NCBI GenBank assembly: GCA_964456925.1
Contig: CAYWCX010000007.1
Location: forward strand, 1-32,719
DNA from: JBAZKK01 sp964456925
GTDB lineage: Bacteria > Omnitrophota > Gorgyraeia > Gygaellales > Profunditerraquicolaceae
Length of the DNA: 32,719 nt
Direction of reading: 5' to 3'
Shown here: positions 8,276 to 15,492 of the stretch, piece by piece
How the letters are laid out: each line of letters starts with the position of its first letter
Numbering within the stretch: the first letter of the stretch is position 1
Notes under the pieces: generated by a model
Seen by the model: the letters and a program-made list of their open reading frames with translations, nothing else
Told to the model about the DNA's origin: nothing
Database searches by the model: none
Program-made: the position numbers and the translations under genes

Positions 8276-11200
8276 TTAGATTTTCTTTTTGAGTATCTTC
8301 AGGAAGGCACCCGCGATATCGGGGTCGAATTGGCTGCCGGCATTCTCTTTGATGATATTGATTGCCTTGGACTTGTTGTAGGCCTTGCGGTAAGGCCGGT
8401 CTGAGGTGAGCGCCTGGTATACATCGGCAATCGCCACGATTCTGGCGCCCATAGGTATCTCTTCGCCCTTAAGGCCGTAAGGATAACCCTTGCCGTCCCA
8501 GCGCTCGTGGTGATAGAGCATCAGCGGTATGATGGAATGCAGGAACTGTATCGGCCGGATGATATCCACGCCGATCTGGGGATGCTTTTTAATCTCGTCG
8601 AATTCCCTTTTGGTAAGCTTGGCGCGCTTGCGCAGGATCTCCTCGCTGATGCCGATTTTACCCAAATCGTGCAGCATCGCTGCCTGCCGCACCAGCTCGA
8701 TTTCGCTCCTGGGAAGGCCCAGCTCTTTGGCGAGGTCCGTGGCATAACGCACGGTATTTTCCACGTGCTCGCCGGTGCACTGGTCTTTAAGTTCGATGGT
8801 CTTGGCAAAGGCAAAGATGGATTCGATTAAACTCTGGTTAGTGCGCTTGGTGAGCTTCTCGATTTTATCCTTAAGGAACTTAACTTCGGTATTAGCCCTG
8901 CTGACAACCATGGCATCGGGCTTATCCTTTAATAAATCCGCGGAGGAGTAAACGCGGTTGCCGCCGGATTCCTTGGCTTTATTCAGAATCCTGGCGGTAA
9001 GCTCCACCAGATCAATCCCTTTAATCACATGGTCTTCGGGATAAGAGGCTACCGCAAGGCTAAATTCCAATTTAACCGTATGCTTCTCATTGCCGAAATT
9101 ATAGAGGTTGAGGGCATCGAAGATCCTCTGCGCCAGCGTAAGTCCCTGGATGTTATCCGTTGCCGGGGACACAATCACGAACTCCTCTCCGCCGTAGCGC
9201 GCTACGATATCGTATTCGCGCACCATCTGTTTTAACTGCCGGCTGAACTGCCTCAAAACGAGGTCCCCGAAACTATAACCGTAGACATCATTGATGGACT
9301 TGAAATAATCCAGGTCAAGCATAATCACCGAGATAGGATGGGCGTGCCGCTTGGCGCGGTAGAACTCGCGTTCAATAATCTCGTTAAGATAGCGGTGGTT
9401 GTAGAGCCCGGTGTGGAGATCCATAAGCACCATCTGCTTGAGCTTCTCGTTGGACTTCATCAACTCCTGGTTGAGCTGTTGGTGTTCCGATTCCATACGC
9501 TTAAGCTCCGAAATATCAAGCATGGAAGCCACGCTCTTCTTGGTTCCCGCGATAATATCGATAACCAGATAGACTTCCTTGACGTTGCCGGACCTGTCCA
9601 CGAAATGGAATTCATACTTTTTAGGCGCGCTGTTAGGGTCAATGCGGCGCAGACGGTGATATTCCAACATTCTCTCCAGGTCTTCCTTGGCTACAAATTC
9701 CTTCCAGCTCTTAAGCCCCTCTATCTCTTTAATGGAGTAGCCGGATAACTTAGCGAACTCGGAATTCGCCAGGGAAATCGTAGTATCCTCTTCGACGATA
9801 ATAGTAGCGTTTCCGGTATTCTCGAACACCGCGCGGTATTTGCTTTCGGAGTCGCGCAGGGCATCGTTTGTTTGTTTGCGGCTGGTGATATCGCGCACGT
9901 ACTCGATGACGCCGGTGACCTCGCCGGTTACACTGTCAAGCAAAGGGAAACTGTAGAGGTCCAGCCACCCTATTATTGTTCCGTTAGCGCCTGTCAGGGG
10001 AACAACCTCGTAAGCTGCCTCCTTGGTTTCGAGGGTGTGGCGGGTAGGGCAAACCTGGCAGTATATGTTTCTGCCGTGGTAGGCCTGATAGCACTTCTTG
10101 CCTATTAAAGGCATCTGGTGGGCGTACCACTTTTCCATCGTAGGGTTGACCCGGATAATAGTATAGTCCTTGTCCAGGATACTGATGCCGTCTTGGATGC
10201 TCCCGAAGACATTGGAAAGAAACTCCTCTCCGGCACACAAGGCCTCATCCGCTTCTTTGTGCTTAATGGCATTGGCGAAAATAGAGCCAACCGTGCGCAG
10301 GAGCGCGATATCCTCTTCGGACCAGAGCTTTTCTTCTTTAAGGGAATCAAAGCCGATAAATCCGATGATATCCTTGTCATAAAGCATCGGCACCAGAATA
10401 ACGGACTTGACTTTTGCTTCCTTAAAGAATGCCTTTTCGTTCCCTGCCTCGGCAGGAAGATTATCGGTATTACGCGCATAGATGACCTCGTGGTTCCTGA
10501 GCTTTGCGGCAAGCCAGGGAAACTGTTCTGCGGAAAGGCCTTTGAGCTTGGATATTTCTGCTGCTATGCCTTCAACGCACCATTCATAGATGTTGTCCGC
10601 GCGGGTCTTGTCGGCATTTACCGAAAAGATATAGCTGCGGTCAACCTTGGCAAATTCGCCTATTATTTTTAAGGCGCGGTTGACGGCGCCGTCTATTTCG
10701 GCCGGGGTAAGGTTGATAAAGGTGGTGGAAAGGTTGCTGATGAGACGTTCGAATTCGATGCTGTGCTCCAGGCTCTTTTTGATACTGCGGCGGGACTCCT
10801 CTACCCCTACGGCAGAGGCAATAATGCTAAGGATGTTCTTATCCTCCTCGCTGGGTTCGATATCCCTCTGGTAAACTACGCAAAGCGAACCTACCCGCTC
10901 CCCGGAGATTCTCACCGGGCAGCCGACGTAGGTTTGCAGATTGTAAAGGGCGACGTTAGGGTCGGTTTTGGCGTATACGCTATTCTGCAGGTTGCGCACT
11001 ACCTGGATATCGTCGCTTTCGCGGCGGATAACATCGTAACAGATATGGCCTTCGGCCTTATCGTTCTTGTGAAAATCCGGCGGGGCATTCCAGAGGCTTA
11101 ATGTGGAGAGGTATCCGCCTTCGATGTGATTATAAAGGGCGCAATCCGCTCCCAGCAGTTCTCCGCAGAGGTTGACCAGGGAGTTAATATTCTCGGCCGG

Positions 11201-11284
11201 ATTGACCTTGAACTTCAAGAAGCACTCGTTGATGCGGATGATACGCTTTTCGAATGATTTATGGTCGGTGATATTAATTTCCAT
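8276..11284 (-). CDS. Multidomain c-di-GMP turnover protein (GAF-GAF-PAS-PAS-GGDEF-HD-GYP)
   Basis: 1002 aa cytosolic sensor-effector without membrane segments. Approximate domain order: GAF 20-165, GAF 185-345, PAS 355-475, PAS 485-600, GGDEF 620-785, a short coiled linker, and HD-GYP 810-1000. The cyclase motif is RYGGEEF (about 695-701), intact. The phosphodiesterase carries HDLGKIG (about 870) and HHERWDGKGYP (about 927), both intact. Making and breaking c-di-GMP are therefore both plausible in one chain, with the sensors deciding the balance. The first PAS holds a Cys/His-rich stretch with the order KKCYQAYHGR, then YCQVCPTRHT, which may bind metal or respond to redox. The gene stands alone between a promoter/terminator leader and its own terminator. 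Confidence 0.92.
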   Translation of the reverse strand: MEINITDHKSFEKRIIRINECFLKFKVNPAENINSLVNLCGELLGADCALYNHIEGGYLSTLSLWNAPPDFHKNDKAEGHICYDVIRRESDDIQVVRNLQNSVYAKTDPNVALYNLQTYVGCPVRISGERVGSLCVVYQRDIEPSEEDKNILSIIASAVGVEESRRSIKKSLEHSIEFERLISNLSTTFINLTPAEIDGAVNRALKIIGEFAKVDRSYIFSVNADKTRADNIYEWCVEGIAAEISKLKGLSAEQFPWLAAKLRNHEVIYARNTDNLPAEAGNEKAFFKEAKVKSVILVPMLYDKDIIGFIGFDSLKEEKLWSEEDIALLRTVGSIFANAIKHKEADEALCAGEEFLSNVFGSIQDGISILDKDYTIIRVNPTMEKWYAHQMPLIGKKCYQAYHGRNIYCQVCPTRHTLETKEAAYEVVPLTGANGTIIGWLDLYSFPLLDSVTGEVTGVIEYVRDITSRKQTNDALRDSESKYRAVFENTGNATIIVEEDTTISLANSEFAKLSGYSIKEIEGLKSWKEFVAKEDLERMLEYHRLRRIDPNSAPKKYEFHFVDRSGNVKEVYLVIDIIAGTKKSVASMLDISELKRMESEHQQLNQELMKSNEKLKQMVLMDLHTGLYNHRYLNEIIEREFYRAKRHAHPISVIMLDLDYFKSINDVYGYSFGDLVLRQFSRQLKQMVREYDIVARYGGEEFVIVSPATDNIQGLTLAQRIFDALNLYNFGNEKHTVKLEFSLAVASYPEDHVIKGIDLVELTARILNKAKESGGNRVYSSADLLKDKPDAMVVSRANTEVKFLKDKIEKLTKRTNQSLIESIFAFAKTIELKDQCTGEHVENTVRYATDLAKELGLPRSEIELVRQAAMLHDLGKIGISEEILRKRAKLTKREFDEIKKHPQIGVDIIRPIQFLHSIIPLMLYHHERWDGKGYPYGLKGEEIPMGARIVAIADVYQALTSDRPYRKAYNKSKAINIIKENAGSQFDPDIAGAFLKILKKKI

Positions 11285-11321
11285 CTACCTTATGCCCTGT
11301 CCTTGCCGCGCGGTTGAGAAT

Positions 11322-11359
11322 AAAAAAAGGCAACCCTCTCTTCCAGGAGTTGCCTTTTT
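11322..11359 (-). terminator. Terminator-type hairpin ahead of the c-di-GMP gene
   Basis: GGCAAC (11329-11334) pairs with GTTGCC (11349-11354), flanked by A7 on one side and T5 on the other, so it can act on both strands; on the minus strand the stem is followed by seven Us. It ends the azoR/DUF1622/chagasin unit. It also lies downstream of a good promoter at 11413-11442 and upstream of the GGDEF gene, so it could attenuate that gene. Confidence 0.8.
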
Positions 11360-11412
11360 CGTCAGTTTTTCTTTAAATTTGCGCCATTTTCCCCGCCTTA
11401 AGTGGTAGTTTA

Positions 11413-11442
11413 ATTATAACATATTAAACCATTTTACGTCAA
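11413..11442 (-). promoter_or_regulatory. Promoter inside the chagasin gene end, reading towards the c-di-GMP gene
   Basis: On the minus strand TTGACG (11442-11437) and TATAAT (11418-11413) are spaced by 18 nt. The -35 box lies in the last codons of the chagasin-family gene. The predicted start near 11406 gives a leader of ~120 nt to the GGDEF gene ATG, with the terminator-type hairpin in its middle. Confidence 0.65.
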
Positions 11443-11838
11443 GCCTCCCACCATAATAATAAAATCTACTGATTCAACCGCTTTAACGTTCTTTTCCCAG
11501 GGCCGCAGGTATTTGAAAGAAACCCTGGCCTTTCCCGGGCCAACCGCCTTAAAGGTCCAGACTTCTTTGCCGCCTGCCCCTACCAGTTTGCTCTCAGCCG
11601 GCCGGTATTCACTGGATACAAGTTCCAGGATATCGGCGTCTAAGGGCCGGACAAGCTCCCACTGGTAACCGGTAGTGCGGTTGGAGTCCAGTCTGATAAT
11701 AAACCTTTCTCCTGCCCTGACTTCAATGGTCTTAACAGGGCTGCTGCCGCTGGGGTGTTTATTTTTAGAAGCTGACAGACCCACTCCGAATACGATAATC
11801 GCCGTCAGCAATATAAGGATGAGCCTTCTTTTAGCCAT
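11434..11838 (-). CDS. Chagasin-family (I42) cysteine protease inhibitor, exported
   Basis: 134 aa. An N-terminal hydrophobic segment (residues 5-22) acts as signal peptide or anchor. The three inhibitory loops of the chagasin family are visible in order: NRTTGYQW (53-60), VGAGGKEVWTF (86-96) and the RPWE loop (112-115). Known members block papain-like cysteine proteases by inserting these loops into the active-site cleft. Here the target would be a protease in the envelope or outside the cell; none is encoded nearby. It is the last gene of the azoR-DUF1622-jelly-roll unit, starting 5 nt after the previous stop. TAA stop; a promoter for the next gene overlaps its 3' end. Confidence 0.88.
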   Translation of the reverse strand: MAKRRLILILLTAIIVFGVGLSASKNKHPSGSSPVKTIEVRAGERFIIRLDSNRTTGYQWELVRPLDADILELVSSEYRPAESKLVGAGGKEVWTFKAVGPGKARVSFKYLRPWEKNVKAVESVDFIIMVGGLT

Positions 11839-11843
11839 GGTTC

Positions 11844-12446
11844 CTATTCATACTGGATATCGTCCAAATAGAAGATGCAGCCGTTGGGGTTGCGGATTTT
11901 TTCAACCACCCAGCAAAAACCGCCCATAATGCGCGATAAATCTTCACCTTGCAGGTCAATAACATACTGTTTCCACTCCTGGGTAAGGGCTACATAAGGA
12001 AGCTCGACTAAAGCGGTATCCGCAAATTGCGTGCCTCTTATCCCGCCCATTTTGAAACTGATTACTTCGTCACCCTTTTCTCCCCTTGCCCAGAAGGTAA
12101 GTTTGCTGAAATTGCTGAGATTAAAGCCGCCGTCGATGTCCCCCCAGTTGCTGGCGGGATTCTGCCAATATACCCCTGCCCACCCGGAATTAACGGTATC
12201 CTTGACGGTATATGTCCATCTCTGACAATATGACCCGGAATGGGGATTGTCCTTCCAATTATACTGGCAGGCTACCGCCGAGGCATCCCCCATAAACCCG
12301 TAGGGGAAATAGCCGTTGATATTGCCTTTTGGCCTCTCGTCATAAATAATGAATTTCTTTTGCACCACCAAAACCGGCTCAGCGTAACAGAACGTCCACG
12401 ATATTGTCAGTAATAATAACCATATTAATACGGCTGTTTTTCTCAT
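11844..12446 (-). CDS. Secreted jelly-roll-like (carbohydrate-binding-module-like) protein
   Basis: About 200 aa with a clear signal peptide (residues 1-22, ending near CYAEP). The mature part is beta-rich. It shows the style of CBM11/CBM4-like or galactose-binding jelly rolls: FSKLTFWARGEKGDEVISFK, then a TQEWKQYVIDLQGEDLS strand pair, and a closing FYLDDIQYE. No catalytic domain is fused to it, so binding is the likely function; the ligand is unknown. ATG 12446 is preferred because AGGAGG (12457-12452) sits 5 nt before it; a GTG one codon earlier is too close. A 9-bp hairpin overlaps the upstream side of that ribosome site. It lies between DUF1622 and the chagasin gene. Confidence 0.7.
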   Translation of the reverse strand: MRKTAVLIWLLLLTISWTFCYAEPVLVVQKKFIIYDERPKGNINGYFPYGFMGDASAVACQYNWKDNPHSGSYCQRWTYTVKDTVNSGWAGVYWQNPASNWGDIDGGFNLSNFSKLTFWARGEKGDEVISFKMGGIRGTQFADTALVELPYVALTQEWKQYVIDLQGEDLSRIMGGFCWVVEKIRNPNGCIFYLDDIQYE

Positions 12447-12461
12447 CACGACCTCCTGCCC

Positions 12462-12482
12462 GGAAGAAAGGCCCTTTCTTCC
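12462..12482 (-). other. Intercistronic hairpin before the jelly-roll gene
   Basis: A perfect 9-bp inverted repeat, GGAAGAAAG and CTTTCTTCC, with a 3-nt loop. No U-tract follows on the minus strand, and the AGGAGG ribosome site starts 5 nt beyond. It may set mRNA stability or processing between DUF1622 and the secreted protein. Confidence 0.6.
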
Positions 12483-12498
12483 CGAAATTTTATCTTCC

Positions 12499-12825
12499 TC
12501 AAATCTTCTTTAAATCCTTGGTTAGAAAATAACTCAATACCGTCCTGATGACCACGATTGCCCCCAGTATCCCTAAACTCTGCCAAGAAGGAGTGATAAT
12601 GGTCTTGACAATATCTCCCGCGATAAAAAATTCTAAAGCCAAAACCAGATAACTGCCCAGCTGGATGCGGATGGTTTCATTAAGCTGGATTGCCTCGCTC
12701 CTCTTTAAGATCTCTTTTTTCAGGAATCCGAATAAAGAAATAATTATGCCCCAAATGGTAATCAGGGCGCCGATGATATTTAATAAAAAGCTGATATTGT
12801 TAATAATATTATGGAACGCATCCAT
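12499..12825 (-). CDS. DUF1622 family membrane protein
   Basis: 108 aa integral membrane protein. Hydrophobic segments lie at about residues 10-33, 57-70 and 84-100. The conserved DUF1622 core is evident as LGSYLVLALEFFIAGDIVKT, then the SLGILGAIVVIRTVLSYFLTKDL segment. The family is widespread in bacteria; its biochemical role is not established. It follows the azoreductase pseudogene by 47 nt without a promoter of its own, with GGGAGGA upstream of the ATG, and is probably transcribed with it. Confidence 0.9.
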   Translation of the reverse strand: MDAFHNIINNISFLLNIIGALITIWGIIISLFGFLKKEILKRSEAIQLNETIRIQLGSYLVLALEFFIAGDIVKTIITPSWQSLGILGAIVVIRTVLSYFLTKDLKKI

Positions 12826-12872
12826 CTTTTGTCGTCCTCCCTTCTTTTCCCGGAGTTAAGCGGTAAGGCGGA

Positions 12873-13499
12873 TTAGATGGTTTCGGCTGCTTTTTTCGCT
12901 GCCCCCTGGGCTTCTTTTATCTTCTGCTGCTGCACCTCAACCCCCGAGGCATCCATAGGTTGCGCGTGTATGAATGTTATATCCGTTAATCCGACAAAAC
13001 CAAAAACAATGCGCAGGTAAGGCTCCTGTAAATCATAGGAGCGGCTGGGGCTATTAACGCCGTAATCGCCGCCCCGGCTCGTAATCACTACCATACGCTT
13101 GCCTCTTACCAGCCCCTCAACCCCTGTCTATGTATAGCGGAATAAATACCTGGGCTGCACAATTATATCAATGTAATGTTTTAAAACATAGGGGATGCTG
13201 AAATTCCACATCGGCGTGCTGATGAGGTAGGTGTCCGCCGCGAGGAAACGCTCGATATGCCTGACTATATCCTGCCAGGCCTTTTTTAATTCAGGGGATA
13301 ATTCCTTCCCGCTTAAAAGGACATATTTACCGTCAACCCTCTCGGCAGTAAGGCCGGGTAACTTGTCTTTATAAAGATTTAGCTCGTCTATAACTAAATC
13401 GGGATGTTTTTCTTTAAGGGCGGCGATAAATGTTTTTGAAACCGCCAAGGTCCTGGATTCTTCTTCTCTCGGACTGGCGATGATATGTAATAATTTCAT
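12873..13499 (-). pseudogene. azoR: FMN-dependent NADH-azoreductase (AzoR-like) interrupted by in-frame TAG
   Basis: The region encodes a flavodoxin-like NAD(P)H quinone/azo reductase of 208 codons, normal for the family, except that codon 124 is TAG (13130-13128). The N-terminal part ends FRYT; the same frame then continues for 11 codons (TGVEGLVRGKR) into MVVITSRGGDYG and QEPYLRIVFGFVG. Both flanks match the expected AzoR order, including the FMN-site stretch STPMWNFSIP. There is no frameshift, so one base change, for example GAG to TAG, explains the break. TAG is an ordinary stop for purF, purN, the LOG gene and the jelly-roll gene, so recoding is unlikely. A promoter and AGGAGGAT precede the ATG. 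It may be a fresh nonsense mutation or a sequence error. Confidence 0.9.
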
Positions 13500-13555
13500 T
13501 CATCCTCCTCTTATTAAGCCGCCGGCCGGCCCTAAGCCTGCCTTCGTTCTGTCTC

Positions 13556-13584
13556 ATTATATCCCTAAGCGGGGCGCACATCAA
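13556..13584 (-). promoter_or_regulatory. Promoter of the azoR unit
   Basis: TTGATG (13584-13579), 17 nt, TATAAT (13561-13556) on the minus strand. The -35 box overlaps the edge of the tRNA-fMet terminator. The leader is about 50 nt and includes a GC-rich GGCCGGCCGGC stretch before the AGGAGG site. Confidence 0.75.
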
Positions 13585-13616
13585 TAAAAAACCCGCCTCA
13601 AAAAAGGCGGGTTTTT
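13585..13616 (-). terminator. Terminator after tRNA-fMet
   Basis: ACCCGCC and GGCGGGT form a 7-bp stem with an 8-nt loop, flanked by A6 and T5. It follows the CCA end of tRNA-fMet by three nucleotides and ends the eno-ftsB-tRNA unit. The hairpin is symmetric and could act on both strands. Confidence 0.88.
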
Positions 13617-13619
13617 ATC

Positions 13620-13696
<77 letters not shown>

Positions 13697-13723
13697 AATG
13701 TCGCTGCGCCGCTGCTTATCCCG

Positions 13724-13999
13724 TTATCTTTTCTCTTCGGGGAAAATCCTGACCGGGATTTCGCCCTTGCGCACTATCCCAAGCTTGTCCCGGGCGACCT
13801 TTTCCTGATAAAGCGGGTCGTTCTCTAACCTTTTTAATTCCTGGCTCAAGAGCGAATTCTCTATGTTTAATTTACGGATCCTGGCTTCCAAATCCCGGTT
13901 TTTATCTTTAAGGTGCTTTAACTTCGCATAGCCGGGCAGGAACAGAATTAAAACCAGGACTACGACTGCAAAAAGCCAAAATGCCTTTTTAATTATCAT
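13724..13999 (-). CDS. ftsB: Septum formation initiator FtsB/DivIC-like protein
   Basis: 91 aa bitopic membrane protein. A short cytoplasmic lysine-containing start is followed by one membrane span (about residues 7-24). A periplasmic coiled coil (about 27-62, KDKNRDLEARIRKLNIENSL and on) leads to the conserved DPLYQEKVARDKLGIVRKGEI segment. FtsB partners with FtsL and FtsQ in the divisome. The ATG overlaps the eno stop by 4 nt (ATGA), so it is translationally coupled to enolase, an arrangement common in bacteria. tRNA-fMet follows. Confidence 0.92.
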   Translation of the reverse strand: MIIKKAFWLFAVVVLVLILFLPGYAKLKHLKDKNRDLEARIRKLNIENSLLSQELKRLENDPLYQEKVARDKLGIVRKGEIPVRIFPEEKR

Positions 14000-15267
14000 C
14001 CCCGGGATTTCCAGAGCACTCCGGCATAGACTGCCTTTTTGCCCAACTCTTCCTCAATACGCAGCAACTCGTTGTATTTACAAATCCGGTCGGTGCGGGA
14101 AAGCGAGCCGGTCTTAATCTGGCCGGCGCCGGTGGCGACTGCCAGATGCGCAATGGTGGTATCCTCGGTTTCACCGGAACGGTGCGAGATAACTGCGGCG
14201 TATTTATTCCTGCGGGCTATCCCGATTACTTCCAGGGTCTCTGAGAGCGACCCGATCTGGTTAACCTTTACTAGTATAGCATTAGCTATCTTTTCGGCAA
14301 TACCTTTTTTAAAAATCTTAGGATTGGTAACAAAGATGTCGTCGCCGACCAGCTGCGATTTGCCTGCTAGCGCCGCGGTCATCTCCTTCCACCCCGACCA
14401 GTCGTGCTCACAAAGGCCGTCCTCAATTGATACGATAGGATACTTCAGGAGCCAGGCGGCGTAAAGCTTAATCAGGTCTGCGGATTGCTTCCCTGAATTC
14501 TCGAATTTATAGCTGCCGCCCTGATAGAAAGAACTGGCGGCGCAGTCCAGGGCGAGATAAATATCTTTGCCGGGTTTGTAGCCGGCGCGTTCAATTGCCT
14601 GGATAATCAAAGCCAGCGCTTCTTCGTTGGAAGCAAGACGGGGCGCAAAACCGCCTTCGTCTCCGACAGAAGTAGCTAATCCCTTGAATTTCAGGATTGA
14701 TTTCAGGTTATGAAAAACCTCGGCCGCGTACCTTAGGGCCTCCTTGAAGGTCGGCGCACCGATGGGCATAATCATAAATTCCTGGATATCAAGGTTATTA
14801 TCGGCGTGCAGGCCGCCGTTTAAGATATTCATCAAGGGGATAGGCAGGATTCTGGCCTTCTCTGTACCTAGGAATTTATAGAGGGGTTCCCTTTTAAAGA
14901 GGGCCTGGGCCTTGGCAGCTGCCATAGAGACCGCAAGTATGGCATTGGCGCCCAGCATTGACTTATTCTCGGTGCCGTCTATCTTCATCAGCAGCTTGTC
15001 AATCCTCCGAAAGTCCGGCTGCATCCCTTTAATCTCGGCTGCGATAATGCCGTTAATGTTGCCAACCGCCTTAGTGACCCCTTTACCGAGATATCTCTTC
15101 TTGTCGCCGTCCCTTAATTCCAGGGCCTCCTTCTCTCCGGTGGAGGCACCCGAAGGCACTGCTGCCCGGCCGAGGATGCCGTTATCAAGGATGATATCCG
15201 TTTCCACGGTAGGGTTGCCGCGGGAATCCAGGATTTCTCTTGCCCAGACCTTTTTAATCTCTGCCAT
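13996..15267 (-). CDS. eno: Enolase
   Basis: Enolase interconverts 2-phosphoglycerate and phosphoenolpyruvate. 423 aa, usual length. The N-terminus AREILDSRGNPTVETDIILD and VPSGASTGEKEALELRDGD are typical. SVGDEGGFAP carries the catalytic Glu, while the Mg-binding acidic residues fall in LALDCAAS, SIEDGL and VGDD. The catalytic Lys lies in LVKVNQIGSLSET, and ISHRSGETEDT is near residue 365. A strong promoter lies 56-83 nt upstream. It is first in the eno-ftsB-tRNA-fMet unit and divergent from the FtsH-like gene. Confidence 0.98.
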   Translation of the reverse strand: MAEIKKVWAREILDSRGNPTVETDIILDNGILGRAAVPSGASTGEKEALELRDGDKKRYLGKGVTKAVGNINGIIAAEIKGMQPDFRRIDKLLMKIDGTENKSMLGANAILAVSMAAAKAQALFKREPLYKFLGTEKARILPIPLMNILNGGLHADNNLDIQEFMIMPIGAPTFKEALRYAAEVFHNLKSILKFKGLATSVGDEGGFAPRLASNEEALALIIQAIERAGYKPGKDIYLALDCAASSFYQGGSYKFENSGKQSADLIKLYAAWLLKYPIVSIEDGLCEHDWSGWKEMTAALAGKSQLVGDDIFVTNPKIFKKGIAEKIANAILVKVNQIGSLSETLEVIGIARRNKYAAVISHRSGETEDTTIAHLAVATGAGQIKTGSLSRTDRICKYNELLRIEEELGKKAVYAGVLWKSRG

Positions 15268-15322
15268 AGCTAAACTCCCCTCTTTAACTTTTTATGAGGA
15301 CCGTAAGTATATAGAGGATTAT

Positions 15323-15350
15323 ATTATACACAGCAAGATACCGCCGTCAA
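15323..15350 (-). promoter_or_regulatory. Promoter of eno-ftsB-tRNA-fMet
   Basis: TTGACG (15350-15345), 16 nt, perfect TATAAT (15328-15323) on the minus strand. The start is expected near 15316, about 50 nt before the eno ATG. This is one of the two divergent promoters in the 225-nt gap between eno and the FtsH-like gene. Confidence 0.85.
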
Positions 15351-15399
15351 GTTAATATTGGAGGCGCTTTCCTGCTTTCTGCTTTGGAGAAGAAAAGGT

Positions 15400-15428
15400 T
15401 TGACTTGCCTATCCTAATGTGCTATGTT
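15400..15428 (+). promoter_or_regulatory. Promoter of the FtsH-like gene
   Basis: TTGACT (15400-15405), 17 nt, TATGTT (15423-15428). The leader of about 58 nt ends with AGGAG (15479-15483) 9 nt before the ATG. It is arranged back to back with the eno promoter, 50 nt between the two -35 boxes. Confidence 0.75.
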
Positions 15429-15492
15429 TATAGCCGATATTTTATCAAAAAAACCCCGCTGAAAAAATGCCGAAAAAAAGGAGTTCAGTTTT

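Noticed and set aside
11285..11410. c-di-GMP riboswitch in the leader of the GGDEF/HD-GYP gene
   Set aside because: The leader has a plain terminator hairpin but not the paired helices and conserved loops of GEMM-I or GEMM-II.
13092..13130. Frameshift in azoR
   Set aside because: The two parts are in the same frame, 33 nt (11 codons) apart; a single TAG explains the split.
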